Origin: Thalassia testudinum
Taxonomy: Eukaryota; Streptophyta; Magnoliopsida; Alismatales; Hydrocharitaceae
Direction: 5' to 3'
Assembly (NCBI GenBank): GCA_037157565.1
Contig: JAZHRO010000024.1
Span: forward strand, 14,266,501 to 14,330,500
DNA: 64,000 nt
The position numbers and the translations under genes were made by a program. A model generated the notes under the pieces. It saw only the letters and a list, made by a program, of their open reading frames with translations. It ran no database searches and had not been told where the DNA came from. Shown in pieces: positions 9,902 to 20,539 of the stretch (within the stretch, counting starts at the first letter, position 1; each line of letters begins with the position of its first letter).

Positions 9902-10645
9902 GGAGACCCCCTCCATACGAAATTTTCATCCCTTCCTTCTCCTCTCTACCTCTCCAAAGCTCAAGAGAAGCTTGTCCCACGCCCGGGATGCTTCTCGCGA
10001 GATAAAGTCCAAATTTTCGTCCCCCTTCGGAAGTGGATCCCGCGACGACGACGGCATGCTGCTTCGTTCCCGTTCTTCTGCTTCGTCCTCCTTCGTCCCG
10101 CTTCGTTCTCCTTCGTCCAGGCGTCGTCCCGTCCGGCTCGTCCTCCAAGCGACCGTCGAGGAGGATTCTCTCTCCCTATTCTTTTTACTGCTTTCTAGTA
10201 TAGATTTACTGCTTTCTAGAGTAGTCTATTCGTCCTCCGAGCGATCGTCGAGGAGGGCATTTCTCCCTCCATTCTTTTAATGCTTTCTAGAGTAATTGTT
10301 CTATTTTTTCTAGTTGTAACGAAAGAACTCTTTTATGATAAATTCCTTGTCTATTCTACATCTCATTTTGATTTCCATGTATAGTATTCTTTCTCTCTCT
10401 CTTACTCCCTCTCTCTCTTTTATTTGTTGTAGATACTTAGATAGTTTAAATTGAATTTCTTCGTGACAAAATAAAAAGAAACGCGAAGTTTTTAAATCAA
10501 ATGTTCGCCTCCCTATGTTCGACCCGGAATTCTTATTTCGATATAAATTTTATTTGTTGAACTCGAATCCTTCGCTTTCGAACTACAACGACGGGTTTTC
10601 CAAAACCAAACACGTTAGCGTAGGTTCGTAATTCGTTCAACATTT

Positions 10646-10663
10646 TGGCGCCGTTGCCGGGGA
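10646..10663 (+). other. Primer-binding site of A (tRNA-Asp)
   Basis: TGGCGCCGTTGCCGGGGA is a perfect complement of the 18 bases at the 3' end of plant tRNA-Asp(GUC), three bases after the LTR. Confidence 0.93.
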
Positions 10664-11873
10664 GGCAACGATCTTTGATTTCTCTTCACGTTTTGTAACT
10701 TACAAATCATTTACCTCACTTTTCTCCTTTCTTATTGTAATTGCAGGTACTCTTTTAAGGCAAGCAAAAGCGGTAGATTGGAGTAAAGTGCTGTGAAAGG
10801 TTTTGTAAGTTATCATCCATTCTTTCCCCCTCCATAGATTTCATTCGCCACATTGAATCCAAATTCCAATTAACCTAGGTGTTTGCATAAATCCTAGGAA
10901 TAGTTTGGTTGTTTGGATTCTCACTCACATTCATTCCACCTTCATTTATATAAAAAAAAAAAGTAAAAAGATAATTTTGTGGGGTAATTTTCAACAAATA
11001 CACAATGTACACCCACATTTAAAGGCACTTAACCAAATTGATTTGTTTCTACTCAACTGGGTTCTAATCTGTGGGACCAGTACACATAAAGCAACACATA
11101 AAAGAGTAGAAATCATTCTAAGTTAACCATCTTTGTGTGCCTAACTTAGTGGTGCATTTGAGGCCAATTGTTTGAGTTGATTGGGCCGCACCACTTCAAA
11201 TAAAATTAACTCATCAAGTAGCTGCCAATTAGGTTCAACTCTTAGGGATCTACCAGGCACTCCACATTCTTTTTAAACTTTAAAGGAAAATATCTTCACC
11301 TGTGCTTGCAAAACCTGATGTGCCAATGAAACTTGATTGAAAACACCTAAAGTTGAATCCTAAAAGCTACTAAGCAAGATTTGAACCTTAAAATTCACCA
11401 CATCAAAAATAATCTTGCTTGAAAACCACTGGTTGTGCACGCACACACAAAGCAATCAATCATTAAGGGCACAACCCATTTAAAGGGCCCATCACATTCC
11501 AAAGCACATTCAAACCTAGCCCTAAATAAAACAGAGTAGACGTTGGCCTTAAGGATTGGACTCGCTCTTCAGAACTCAGAACGAGATTATTTTCGATTAG
11601 TCTGTTTCTACTGTTCAATCTGATGTCTAGCTAGGGGAGCAGAGTCAAACGATCGCGGCTGGGGGGTACACTAGGAACCGGAGGCGCAAGCCGAAGGAAG
11701 AACCTTCTCCCCAGTCCCTCCTTCTAACTGGTTGGATTGAACAGACAGAAGTAGATCAAATCGTTCCTTTATCTCAAGACAGGTTTTGGGAGTCTGTAGG
11801 TCTGTAGGCTAACCCATTTAAGGACAGGTTTGATTGTTTGTATTGCAGGGCACCTTTCTTCCTCCTGTGTCTC
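10664..11873 (+). other. Leader region of element A
   Basis: About 1.2 kb without a convincing ORF. It includes a stretch near 11,550-11,720 with GGGGGGTACACTAGG. This differs from the B/F leader, so the two LTR families have different leaders. A pyrimidine/T-rich tract ending in TATTGCAG at 11,847 resembles a 3' splice site just before the main ORF. Confidence 0.5.
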
Positions 11874-13676
11874 ATGAATCCTTCCACATATTTCACGCAT
11901 TCCCGCTCTTTCCCTCCTGTTGTAAATTATCCTCAACATGACAATTATCCCAACTCGTATTGTAATCGACCATCAGTTAGTTGGGATAATTCGGATTGGG
12001 GATACAATTCCGGACCCCCGTGTTTAGGGTCTAACCCTGAACACTTTGATTCTCAATTCTATCCTTCTCAGAGTTGCATCGATTATAGATCGTCCTCCTT
12101 TCATGAACAACCTAATGCGATCTACAATCAAGAAGGATACACTGATCCTTACCCATCCTCTGATTTCACTGCCTTTAGGTCATCACCATCCTTTGAACAT
12201 TCTGAAATGACCTATTTTCAGGAAGGGTATAACGAATCTCAATTCGTTAATTCCTCTGCTTTGATGTCAAACCCGCCCAATCCTGAACCAACTCATTTGG
12301 TTCAGGTTAATCAGGTTCAAGATAAGGTTCTGGCTAACTTGAGAAATATCATACAATCTTTAGAAGTTCAGCCAATACCTTGCATTGAGAGATTGGAGCC
12401 CTTGATTGAAATGATTGATGATTTAAACAAGTCTTTGTTGGATTGGCTCCAGGACGTTAATGATAAGAACCCGGGTGAGTTTCTACTTGGGAAATTAGCG
12501 AAATTGAGGATGAGGTTCGTGGTTGCTTTGGTTCAATCTTGGGATGATTCCCAGGATGAACCCTCTTCAGGAAAGCCAAAGACAGAACCCGCTCAGGCAC
12601 CTGTTGGGGGGAACACGTATTACGAGGCTGACCAGATTGAATTAAAACAACCAATTAAGGATGATCTGATTTCTTCACCTGAGATCCCTGAGCCAGGTTA
12701 CGAGAAAACGTATGTCTCCTGGGAACACAAAGTGACAACTGATTTTGGGACATACATCGATACGGATCCTGATTTCTTTGATGGTGAAGATTCAAGTTGC
12801 GAAGTCTCACACGAGTTTTCAGAACACGATTTTTGTGAGACGATTGGGCCTGAGGAATCTGATAGATCATTTGATAGCCCAATAACTGAGGAAACTGATC
12901 TTATTAGGGCACACGATACGGATCCAGAATCGCATTTTCTGGAGGAATTAATTCAATGCCCTGATTATCAGTTACACCCTGTTGAGCTTATTGATGATTC
13001 TAATTCTGAGATAATTAGACCCAAGTCAATTTTGATTTTGCCACATCATCTAGACTTGGAGATTTCAGACGGGGGGATGAATATACAAGAGGTCATGGAA
13101 TTTGATATGCCGAATGAGGAGGATAGGAGCTGGGAAATTCTGATTTGGGAAGTCAATTTTGGAGGAAATGGAAGATTGAGTCGAAGGGTTCCTTTTAAGC
13201 TGAAACCATCAAATCAGAACCCTTACGACATTTGTTTCGAGGATGTCAAACTCAAGCACACATTTAACGATTATCCTTTTGAGCTTCAATTCTCTGTAAC
13301 CCGACATTTTGGCCTTGGGTTGCATCCTCACAAATCGCAGGCCCGACCCCGCTTGCATTCTGATTTTAGGTTTTGGGTAATTTTTATCCAGAACCTAAGA
13401 TATTCTCGATTATGGGGTGTGGGTCTGCACCACAATCTGGTCCACATCTGTGGACCTCTGCTGACAGGTCAGAGGATTCTTCTGTTCATTCTAATTCTGA
13501 CCTGCACATGTGAATTCTTCATTTCTTTTCTTTGTATAGTGTGCCTAGTTGAAGGCACTAAACTCAGCACATATACAGTTCTTTTTCATTTTCATCTCGG
13601 AGCGGACCCAATATCCACGCAATTCAGGTGCTTTCTACGCTTTTCCACTCTGTTTTATGTCTTTTTAATACAATGA
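11874..13676 (+). CDS. Intact 600-residue ORF of unknown function in element A
   Basis: I chose the ATG at 11,874; the frame is open 12 codons further upstream but has no earlier ATG there. The stop is TGA at 13,674. Regions by residue: 1-128 rich in Tyr, Phe, Ser, Pro and Asn with two copies of an NQEGY/FQEGY motif; 147-222 probably helical (containing NLRNIIQSLE and DDLNKSLLDWLQDV); 223-428 strongly acidic; 434-460 basic; 505-525 with RLWGVGLHHN; 534-558 very hydrophobic and possibly membrane-spanning. I see no zinc knuckle, DTG/DSG-type protease motif, YxDD motif or integrase motif, so it is not gag or pol. A decayed relative occupies the same slot in element B. The hydrophobic tail could be read as env-like, but the evidence is weak. 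Long intact frame in a young copy alone does not prove function; the relative in B is the stronger argument. Confidence 0.75.
   Translation: MNPSTYFTHSRSFPPVVNYPQHDNYPNSYCNRPSVSWDNSDWGYNSGPPCLGSNPEHFDSQFYPSQSCIDYRSSSFHEQPNAIYNQEGYTDPYPSSDFTAFRSSPSFEHSEMTYFQEGYNESQFVNSSALMSNPPNPEPTHLVQVNQVQDKVLANLRNIIQSLEVQPIPCIERLEPLIEMIDDLNKSLLDWLQDVNDKNPGEFLLGKLAKLRMRFVVALVQSWDDSQDEPSSGKPKTEPAQAPVGGNTYYEADQIELKQPIKDDLISSPEIPEPGYEKTYVSWEHKVTTDFGTYIDTDPDFFDGEDSSCEVSHEFSEHDFCETIGPEESDRSFDSPITEETDLIRAHDTDPESHFLEELIQCPDYQLHPVELIDDSNSEIIRPKSILILPHHLDLEISDGGMNIQEVMEFDMPNEEDRSWEILIWEVNFGGNGRLSRRVPFKLKPSNQNPYDICFEDVKLKHTFNDYPFELQFSVTRHFGLGLHPHKSQARPRLHSDFRFWVIFIQNLRYSRLWGVGLHHNLVHICGPLLTGQRILLFILILTCTCEFFISFLCIVCLVEGTKLSTYTVLFHFHLGADPISTQFRCFLRFSTLFYVFLIQ
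13439..13475 (+). other. Two adjacent stem-loops near the end of the A ORF
   Basis: GGTCCACA, TC, TGTGGACC (8-bp perfect stem) overlaps by two bases a second stem CCTCTG with CAGAGG. They follow the codons for GVGLHHN, the same place as the double stem-loop of element B, though the sequences differ. Confidence 0.55.
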
Positions 13677-14912
13677 GGACATTGCATTAGATAGGCATGG
13701 GGGGATGGATATTTATCTTTGAATTCATTCGTCAGCTCCGTAGATTTGTTTTATTTTATATAAAAAAAAAAAAATCAAAATTAGGAAAGAGAATTTGGGT
13801 TTAAGAAAATTTTCGATCTTAAGAAATACTATATTATGTTCTGAACACAAAGACCCTTCAGGTCTTTGGACTTAATCAGCCCGTATATCCACTAAAATGT
13901 GGATTTGTTTTTCGAATTCTCGCCAACTTGAATTTTATTTTAATTGGAGTAAATAAGTTTGGGTGATAAGTACACGACTTATCAACCCGCCCTCTGATGT
14001 GAGGGAATTTTGAGTCTTAAGCATCTACATACTTTCTTTGCACTGACCCGTTATTTGGCGATTTTAATGGAATTGGGTAGCTAATGAACCTTCTAGGGTG
14101 ATATGGCTGGCAAGTTATCGTGGGTAACAGCCCATAGGTAGGTTGTCCAGAGCCCAGTCACTGACCTTTCTCTTTTTGCTGCCTTTAGGTAAATCTTAGA
14201 CCAGGGAAGCCACCTACTTAAAAAAAAAAAAAAAAAAGAAAAAAAAATCAAAAAGGAGAAAAGAACAAAAAGAAATAAGCCACACTTCGCCGCACGAGTA
14301 TGGCTGGCAAGTTGTCGGTGGTAACAGCTCATCGACCGGTTGTCCAGAACCCAGCTCAGAAAATGCACTAAAAATTCCCAAAACACTTAGGAGGAAGTGG
14401 AGAAGTAGAATAAATCGGGGAGATATACACTGGATTCACCCTTGTGTTGACCCCGTTAAAAAAAATAATAATAAAAGTAGGGAGAAAGCTACCGGTTGTA
14501 AAGATACACCTTTAGGCAGAATTCTTTTTGAGGTCACCTAGAGGCGTAGAAATCCGAAGTCCGTTCTAATTGCCGGTCAACGAGTCTATCACAATCACAA
14601 TAAGATGCTTAAAACTTAGGGTTCTCATCAAATCTTGGGTGAGTTGAATGGCCGTAGAAAGCCACTCTTAAACCCTAAAATTTGAAAATCCAAAAAAAAA
14701 AAGAGAGTAAAAACAGAAAAAGAAATTTTTCTTTGAATAAGGCGAGGCTTGAGGCGGTCTGCATTTTGGCTGATACCCGGGCACTGTTGAGTCTTTGAAA
14801 GTTCAGTTCTTAAGTAGACAATTTCTTAATGATTGAAAATAACTCAGGTCCAAATAATCTAACCTAATTCTTTTATAAATAGCATATAGTTTTTTCTAGG
14901 GACTAGCAAAAG
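13677..14912 (+). other. Non-coding 3' internal region of element A
   Basis: AT-rich with several A-runs and no ORF. ACAATGAGGACATTGCA at 13,670 matches a word found after the coding part of Athila-type elements. A second AGGCATGGGGGG (about 13,695) looks like an extra polypurine tract. A 55-57 bp direct repeat lies at 14,103-14,157 and 14,299-14,355. Confidence 0.55.
14103..14355 (+). repeat. Spaced direct repeat in element A
   Basis: Two copies of about 56 bp (14,103-14,157 and 14,299-14,355), both beginning TATGGCTGGCAAGTT and ending TTGTCCAGA followed by CCCAG, are separated by about 140 bp that include an A-rich run. Confidence 0.7.
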
Positions 14913-14927
14913 ATAGGCATGGGGGTA
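14913..14927 (+). other. Polypurine tract of element A
   Basis: TAGGCATGGGGGTA lies directly before the 3' LTR start TGATGTAAACAC at 14,928, preceded by GGGACTAGCAAAAGA, which element B also has in near-identical form. Confidence 0.85.
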
Positions 14928-16686
14928 TGATGTAAACACATTTACACTACTTAAAATGTCTATTTATGCATGTTCTTAAGCATAGGATTGCATTTCATGA
15001 TATAAATATTGCATTACATGCATCATCTTGCATTTAGAGTAGTTTGAATAAAATGGAGGTTAATTGTCTCCTTTTATGTGCTTGGACAGGGCAAATATTT
15101 TATCGGGGCCTCGGATCAAAGATCCAACCGTATGGATATGATCAGGGTGACGATTGGAGTTCAACGACTCCAAGATCGCCCTAATCAGGCATCCGTAGCA
15201 TCAGATAGAGACCGGGGAACCCTAGAAGATCAAGTGCCAGGATGGTGTAAATCCACACTTCAGATGGAAAATCCGACCACACGGATGAATTCGGATCGAC
15301 GATCGCAGCCGAACGACACAAAAATCGAGTCAATCCGACATCCGTGGCACCATCTACAACTTCCAGAAGATGGACGGCCAAGATGGCGCCACGTGGCGCC
15401 ATCCCAGCCGCCCAATCGGCTGCAGGAGTCTTGTGAAGACCGCGCACCGTCTCCTCTCCGCCGTTGGATCTCGATCCAACGGCTGCGGTCGCTCGCGCTT
15501 AAAAGCGTCCGCGCGACCATTTCGCCCGCGTAGCGCAGCGGCGACGCAGCTGCGGGCGAAGCGGAGGTCGCGGGCTTGAGCCGCGGTGAGGGGGTGAAAG
15601 GCGCGGGCGAGCGGGCGCGCACGAGCGTCAGATGAAGATCCAACAGCTGCGCGCGCTCAATCAGGACGACGCGCGATTGGACGCCGGGCGTAACGCGCGA
15701 TCACACGCGGGCGGTGCGCTACGCAGCGGGCGCGGACGCGATCTAAGCCGTCCGATCTCGCGATCGGACGGCTGAAAATCAAGCGACGTGCGTAGGCGTT
15801 ACGCGCGCGGCCAGCCGAGCGGGCGTGCGTGGGCGCGACGGCGACGTCGGGGCTTTAGCGACGGTTTTATCCGTCACTAAAGACCCCTTATTTATTATTT
15901 TGAAGATGTAATGTCCATTTTGCCCCCACTCCTTGCAACTATAAAAGGAGACCCCCTCCATACGAAATTTTCATCCCTTCCTTCTCCTCTCTACCTCTCC
16001 AAAGCTCAAGAGAAGCTTGTCCCACACCCGGGATGCTTCTCGCGAGATAAAGTCCAAATTTTCGTCCCCCTTTGGAAGTGGATCCCGCGACGACGACGGC
16101 GTGCTGCTTCGTTCCCGTTCTTCTGCTTCGTCCTCCTTCGTCCCGCTTCGTTCTCCTTCGTCCAGGCGTCGTCCCGTCCGACTCGTCCTCCAAGCGACCG
16201 TCGAGGAGGATTCTCTCTCCCTATTCTTTTTACTGCTTTCTAGTATAGATTTACTACTTTCTAGAGTAGTCTATTCGTCCTCCGAGCGATCGTCGAGGAG
16301 GGCATTTCTCCCTCCATTCTTTTAATGCTTTCTAGAGTAATTGTTCTATTTTTTCTAGTTGTAACGAAAGAACTCTTTTATGATAAATTCCTTGTCTATT
16401 CTACATCTCATTTTGATTTCCATGTATAGTATTCTTTCTCTCTCTCTTACTCCCTCTCTCTCTTTTATTTGTTGTAGATACTTAGATAGTTTAAATTGAA
16501 TTTCTTCGTGACAAAATAAAAAGAAATGCGAAGTTTTTAAATCAAACGTTCGCCTCCCTGTGTTCGACCGGAATTCTTATTTCGGTATAAATTTTATTTG
16601 TTGAACTCGAATCCTTCGCTTTCGAACTACAACGACGGGTTTTCCAAAACCAAACACGTTAGCGTAGGTTCGTAATTCGTTCAACA
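14928..16686 (+). repeat. 3' LTR of element A
   Basis: 1,759 bp, from TGATGTAAACAC to GTTCAACA. By eye 21 substitutions and one indel separate it from the 5' LTR, and 19 of the 21 are transitions. TATA box at 15,940-15,946. Confidence 0.95.
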
Positions 16687-18118
16687 CCCCCCGACCTAAC
16701 CCATCAATCCGACCACAAAGCGACCTAGGCACGCACGCCTAGGCCACCCCGTGGCCTGCCACCTACCACCTCACCTTCGCCGTGACACGGTGAAGGTCCT
16801 CCTATGGTCTGATAGAGCCGCAAGGCCCCTTTTGTGTCGTGCAAGATCTGAGCACCAGTCGCCATTAGTGACGGCTCGAGGAGGTCGAAAGCTTGCTCCA
16901 GGCTAAAGCGCTTCAGGGTCCCAAGTCCAGCAGGTTCGGGGAAGTCTCGTGCAGTCAGCTGTCCCAGCAATTGGTGCTGCGAGGCCTGCAGCTGCAGCAA
17001 TTGGACGGAAGATCTCCTGCGGGCGCACGAGCAAAAGCAGTGGAACATTAGTCCCACCTCGTGAATCTGTGAGTGAGGTGCGCACAATAAGTTGATTTTG
17101 TGTTCTTAGCCCTTTGCCTCGAGACACACATGGGGTGAGGTCCCTCACCTATACACGCCACATCCGTGATTTCATCCCGCTAACCTGGCAACCCGACCCG
17201 ACTATCCTCCTGAGCACTCCTCGTGCACCACACCCACGCAGGTGTGCCTGGACCCGGGCACGCGACCCGACCCGATTACCCGGCTCTAGGAGAGCGTACT
17301 GAAGAGTGATATACAGAGAGAGAGATGTGGGTGTGGGTAGAGGGGTAGGTTTTGCTCTCTTTGGTTTGTGCAGGGAAGGAGAAGGAGAAGTGAAGCTGAC
17401 ACTTAGTTGCAGAGGAAAAAGAGAAGGAAAGACAAGGTAGAAGGAAGAGGCGAAGCCAAAAAGAGAAAGGAAGTCAGAGAGCTAAGAAGAAGAAAGAAAG
17501 AGAAGGAAAGACAAGCAGAAGTAGAAGAAGAAGAAAAGCTGAAGCCAAAGAGAAGAAGAAGTCAGAGAGCTAAGGCTGAAGAAGGAAGAAGAAGAAAGAA
17601 AGAAAGTGAAGCTGAGCCAAGGAAAGAAGAAGAAGAAGACCCACAGGGAAAAAGGAGAAAGACACCGTAGAAAAGAGAGACAAGGCAGAAGATAGAGGAA
17701 AATAAGAAGAAGAAGAAAGGCAAGAGAGTTGCAGAGAAGAAAGAAGAAGCACACGGCCAAAGAAGAACAGTAGAAAAAGAGGAAAATCAGAGAAAGAAAG
17801 TCAGAAGAAGAAGGAGAAAGCAGACAAGAGAAGAAAGAAAACATCTTTTTAAGACGTCTGATCTCATGATCAGACGTCTAATTTCTCTATTTTTGCCACA
17901 ATTAACTTTTAAACTCATGTATATACATTCTGAATTAAGTTTTGAGTAATTAAGTGTTCAATTACATTATTAAGATTAGTGAATAAATTCCAATTGCTCC
18001 CTGTGTTCGACCTCGGATACTTATGTTTTCGAGTAATAAATTCTTATTTATTGACAATGCTTGGTCACCTATACTACGATGCAACTAACTGTTAAAACAC
18101 GATCAAGCCGCGTGAACA
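16687..18118 (+). repeat. 3' LTR of element B, second part
   Basis: Continues the LTR interrupted at 8,882; it aligns with 1,554-2,990 of the 5' LTR. It contains the purine tract (about 17,310-17,840), a perfect 12-bp hairpin at 17,852-17,879 and the end GTGAACA at 18,118, followed by the CTCTC duplication. Confidence 0.92.
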
Positions 18119-19945
18119 CTCTCCATCTCTCAGTGTTCCATTGTCTCCATCTTCTGATTAAGATTGTCCACTTGAGATGTGGATGACGCCAATCCTTTCC
18201 TCCCATACCAAGAACAAATAGTCATGCTCCTACCCCGCTACGAGCAAAGCCTCTATGCTCCGAAGGCATCATAGTCCTAAATGCCTCCTTTGGTTTCATC
18301 AAAGGTACCTAGGGAATGGTCGTGGAGTTCTCATCCGTGACATCAGGAGGATGGATAAGTCCATCATACGAGTCTGTAAATATATACATTTGTAATTCTT
18401 CTAATATTTAATAAATTTAGTAAATTAGAAGTGTATAAATTCGTGATACTTACATGTCTATCCTGATATGTCTCATGAATCCATGTATGAGGGCCATCGA
18501 GTGTCTACTTACTATAAGTGTGCTCATAAACTTCCACTCGATCTAACTCAGCGCCCTCATGCGTATCAGCCTAAAGTTATATAAATATTAGGTTACATAT
18601 AATTTTATGAAAATATTGAACATAAATAACTAATTTTACTTACATATTTGACTTGTAAAGTGTCAATACTCATTCGACCCAAACAATGGGTCTGTAGTGG
18701 AGCTTGACTCCTATTGACTTTATTTTTTTTAACTTGCTCCTACAAGAAACTAATAGTAAATAAGAATATAATAATTTCAACTAAGAGATATAAAGAAATA
18801 ACTATTTACTTCTATAGTAGGAGCACTCCAATGCTTGCACACCTCCCTCCAAATGTCAGGCATAACCATTGGAGGCACATTCCTCAATGCCTTAAATGGC
18901 CTATGCCTAAAGTGCTGAAATATTTATATAAATCGTTACTAAACTTTTAAAGAAATATTGTAAATGTTGTAAAATTAAATTGTTAAATATATCTTACCGT
19001 ACTCTTGAGCTCCTTTCTCCAACTGCGGTGGATCATACCCGCATGCTTCAAAATATATTTATAGACATTCGGATCGATCCCCCAATCAAATATCCCCTAC
19101 AATTATGAAATAAATGTAATTCTTATATAAAAGAAATTAATATTTATATATTATGATATTGGAGATGCATTTACCTTCAGCTTGCAAATTAGTGTTGCCT
19201 TAATGTCCTTCGACACTTTCCTCTAGTCGAAGGATGAAAGGGGCACTACTAACTTGGTAATGGTCGCTAGTCGACTAGTGAACTTTGGGTAATTCTTCGC
19301 TTCCCCCGAAGGATTAATCACAATCGGGATCCTAGTGCCTGCTGACAGTCTATCTAGGTCCAAATTCCAAGAAAGACCCCTTAGTTTCTTACCTAAAAAC
19401 AAATTATCTCATATTATAATAAAATAAATTACAAGATAAATAAATTATAAATTCAAGAAATGCAAATTTATATTAAAAGATGACAGAATTATTTACCAGT
19501 ACTAATGCATATCTTTGTCGTAGCAGGCACCTCGCCTTGTACCTCCTCCTATACCCCCTCCACCTATACATCCTCCCCCTGTACGTACTCCCCACCAACC
19601 TCCTCATCATAGTCCTCATCGTCAGGCTCCTCAACGAAAGTAAGCAGTAGAAGGAACTTGATAAGAAAGCGGGGCCTTACCCTTCCCCTCGAGATGAAGC
19701 CCCTAAGAAAGAACATGCGATGCTATGAACTGAGATCTAGGATGAGGAGGTCTATGTGGCCTAGGGTGGGGTGGGGTGAGTATATATACTGGGAAGGTAA
19801 TGTGGAGGTCTGGGGCTGTGCTGGAGGCTAAGAAAAAATAGGAGGCTGCGAGACAGGAGGTCGACTATAAGCTTCCTCCTCCCTGATCGCTACCTCCTAA
19901 TTCTCCCTAGAGGACTTCTTCTTAACCTTCATCTGCACATGAAAT
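18119..19945 (-). pseudogene. CACTA accessory gene (Transposase_24-like), multi-exon, decayed
   Basis: Minus-strand exons bounded by plausible GT-AG sites. About 19,860-19,945 encodes a Lys/Pro-rich start (MKVKKKSSREN). About 19,180-19,392 encodes RGLSWNLDLDRLSAGTRIPI. 18,999-19,099 encodes DPNVYKYILKHAG. About 18,815-18,919 contains VPPMVMPDIWREVCKHWSAP. About 18,640-18,740 contains NKVNRSQAPLQ, and about 18,465-18,572 contains GAELDRVEVYEHTYS. The last exon (18,119-18,365) runs into the coiled coil at 1-92. The order 'LDLDRL...GKRIPI, block of W..VC..W, NR..R, VEMY' is that of the plant transposase PF03004 proteins of En/Spm elements. Several in-frame TAG stops make it a pseudogene. The splice pattern is inferred by eye. 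Confidence 0.65.
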
Positions 19946-20539
19946 TACCATTAATTAGTGATAAATATTAAAAGATCCATAAAAATTTCGATAGAGTTTC
20001 CTTTATATTATTGAATTTCCAAAAATCCTGTATAAAAGAGAAGATATACAAGAACGGAATTATAAACACGTAATGCAGAAACAAAATTTGAGGGCACACC
20101 CCCATTCAATCTCACATGTAATAATATAGAAGAGAAGATATACATCATGTTATAGCATCAAACAAGTAAAATTTCCATAACAAAGGAAAAATAGTCATAA
20201 CATAAGTGAGACATTGTGTTACATAAATTCACAAAATCCACAACCATAACAAATATCATCCAATTTAAAGGTGTGATTTTGTATACTAACCTTATAAGGA
20301 TGAATTTTGAGTCCTTATAAGAAGGCCTAGGATAGTTGAAATTGTTGCAAGGGAATAATATTGGTTTATTACATCACATCCAAAAAACAATGTCATATAG
20401 GATGTGCTGTTAACCATTTATGTGGGTCGAAGTTATTCAATCTAGTAGGTTCCAAATCTTATATTAAGATGCAGTAGGAAATAATGAACTACTGACTCAA
20501 ATAAAAGCATCTTGAAATAAATAATATACCTTATATGTC

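Larger units (their letters stand above)
8883..10642 (+). repeat. 5' LTR of element A
   Basis: 1,760 bp, ending GTTCAACA just before the primer site. Its first bases GGATG correspond to TGATG in the 3' copy, a single change at the terminus. It contains perfect dyads at 9,415-9,438 and 9,701-9,728, a dyad with one mismatch at 9,808-9,837, and a TATA box at 9,895-9,901. The middle (9,400-9,830) is GC-rich with many CGCG words, whereas both ends are AT-rich. Confidence 0.95.
8883..16686 (+). mobile_element. LTR retrotransposon A, young non-autonomous element with intact unknown ORF
   Basis: Complete element inserted in the 3' LTR of B. The pre-insertion sequence survives at 1,553-1,563 as six C followed by GACC. 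Here five C (8,878-8,882) precede A and six C (16,687-16,692) follow it, which is exactly a CCCCC duplication. LTRs 8,883-10,642 and 14,928-16,686 differ by about 21 substitutions and one base indel over 1,759 bp by my count (near 98.8% identical). The tRNA-Asp primer site is perfect, and a polypurine tract is present. No gag, protease, reverse transcriptase or integrase is encoded; the only long ORF is 11,874-13,676. Mobilisation would have needed proteins from another element. Confidence 0.95.
93..18118 (+). mobile_element. LTR retrotransposon B, non-autonomous Athila-like, split by element A
   Basis: Complete element bounded by a perfect 5-bp duplication CTCTC (88-92, 18,119-18,123). The 5' LTR is 93-2,990, followed by a tRNA-Asp primer site, a short internal region (2,991-7,405), a polypurine tract and a 3' LTR (7,406-8,882 plus 16,692-18,118). 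The 3' LTR is interrupted by element A. LTRs start TGATGAGAGCCTCATCA and end in AACA/AATA. The internal region has no gag, protease, reverse transcriptase or integrase, only a broken ORF of unknown function. Its LTR family and leader match element F (35,822 onward), which does encode gag and protease, so B probably relied on F-type proteins. The two LTRs differ visibly more than those of A, in line with A being the later insertion. Confidence 0.93.

Noticed and set aside
9033..10280. Arginine/serine-rich ORFs repeated at 15,078-16,325
   Set aside because: They are in both LTRs of element A, in a GC-rich part with many dyads, and have no domain; not genes.
11838..11873. A 12-codon upstream extension of the element A ORF
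   Set aside because: It begins with TTG and contains what looks like a 3' splice site; the first ATG is at 11,874.
13695..13706. Second polypurine tract-like AGGCATGGGGGG in element A as an alternative 3' LTR border
   Set aside because: No LTR start follows it; the true 3' LTR begins at 14,928. Kept only as a note in the region entry.
17407..17844. Lysine/arginine/glutamate ORFs and their phenylalanine/serine-rich antisense partners (also 2,359-2,698 and 37,754-38,318)
   Set aside because: Simple translation of the purine-only tract in each LTR.
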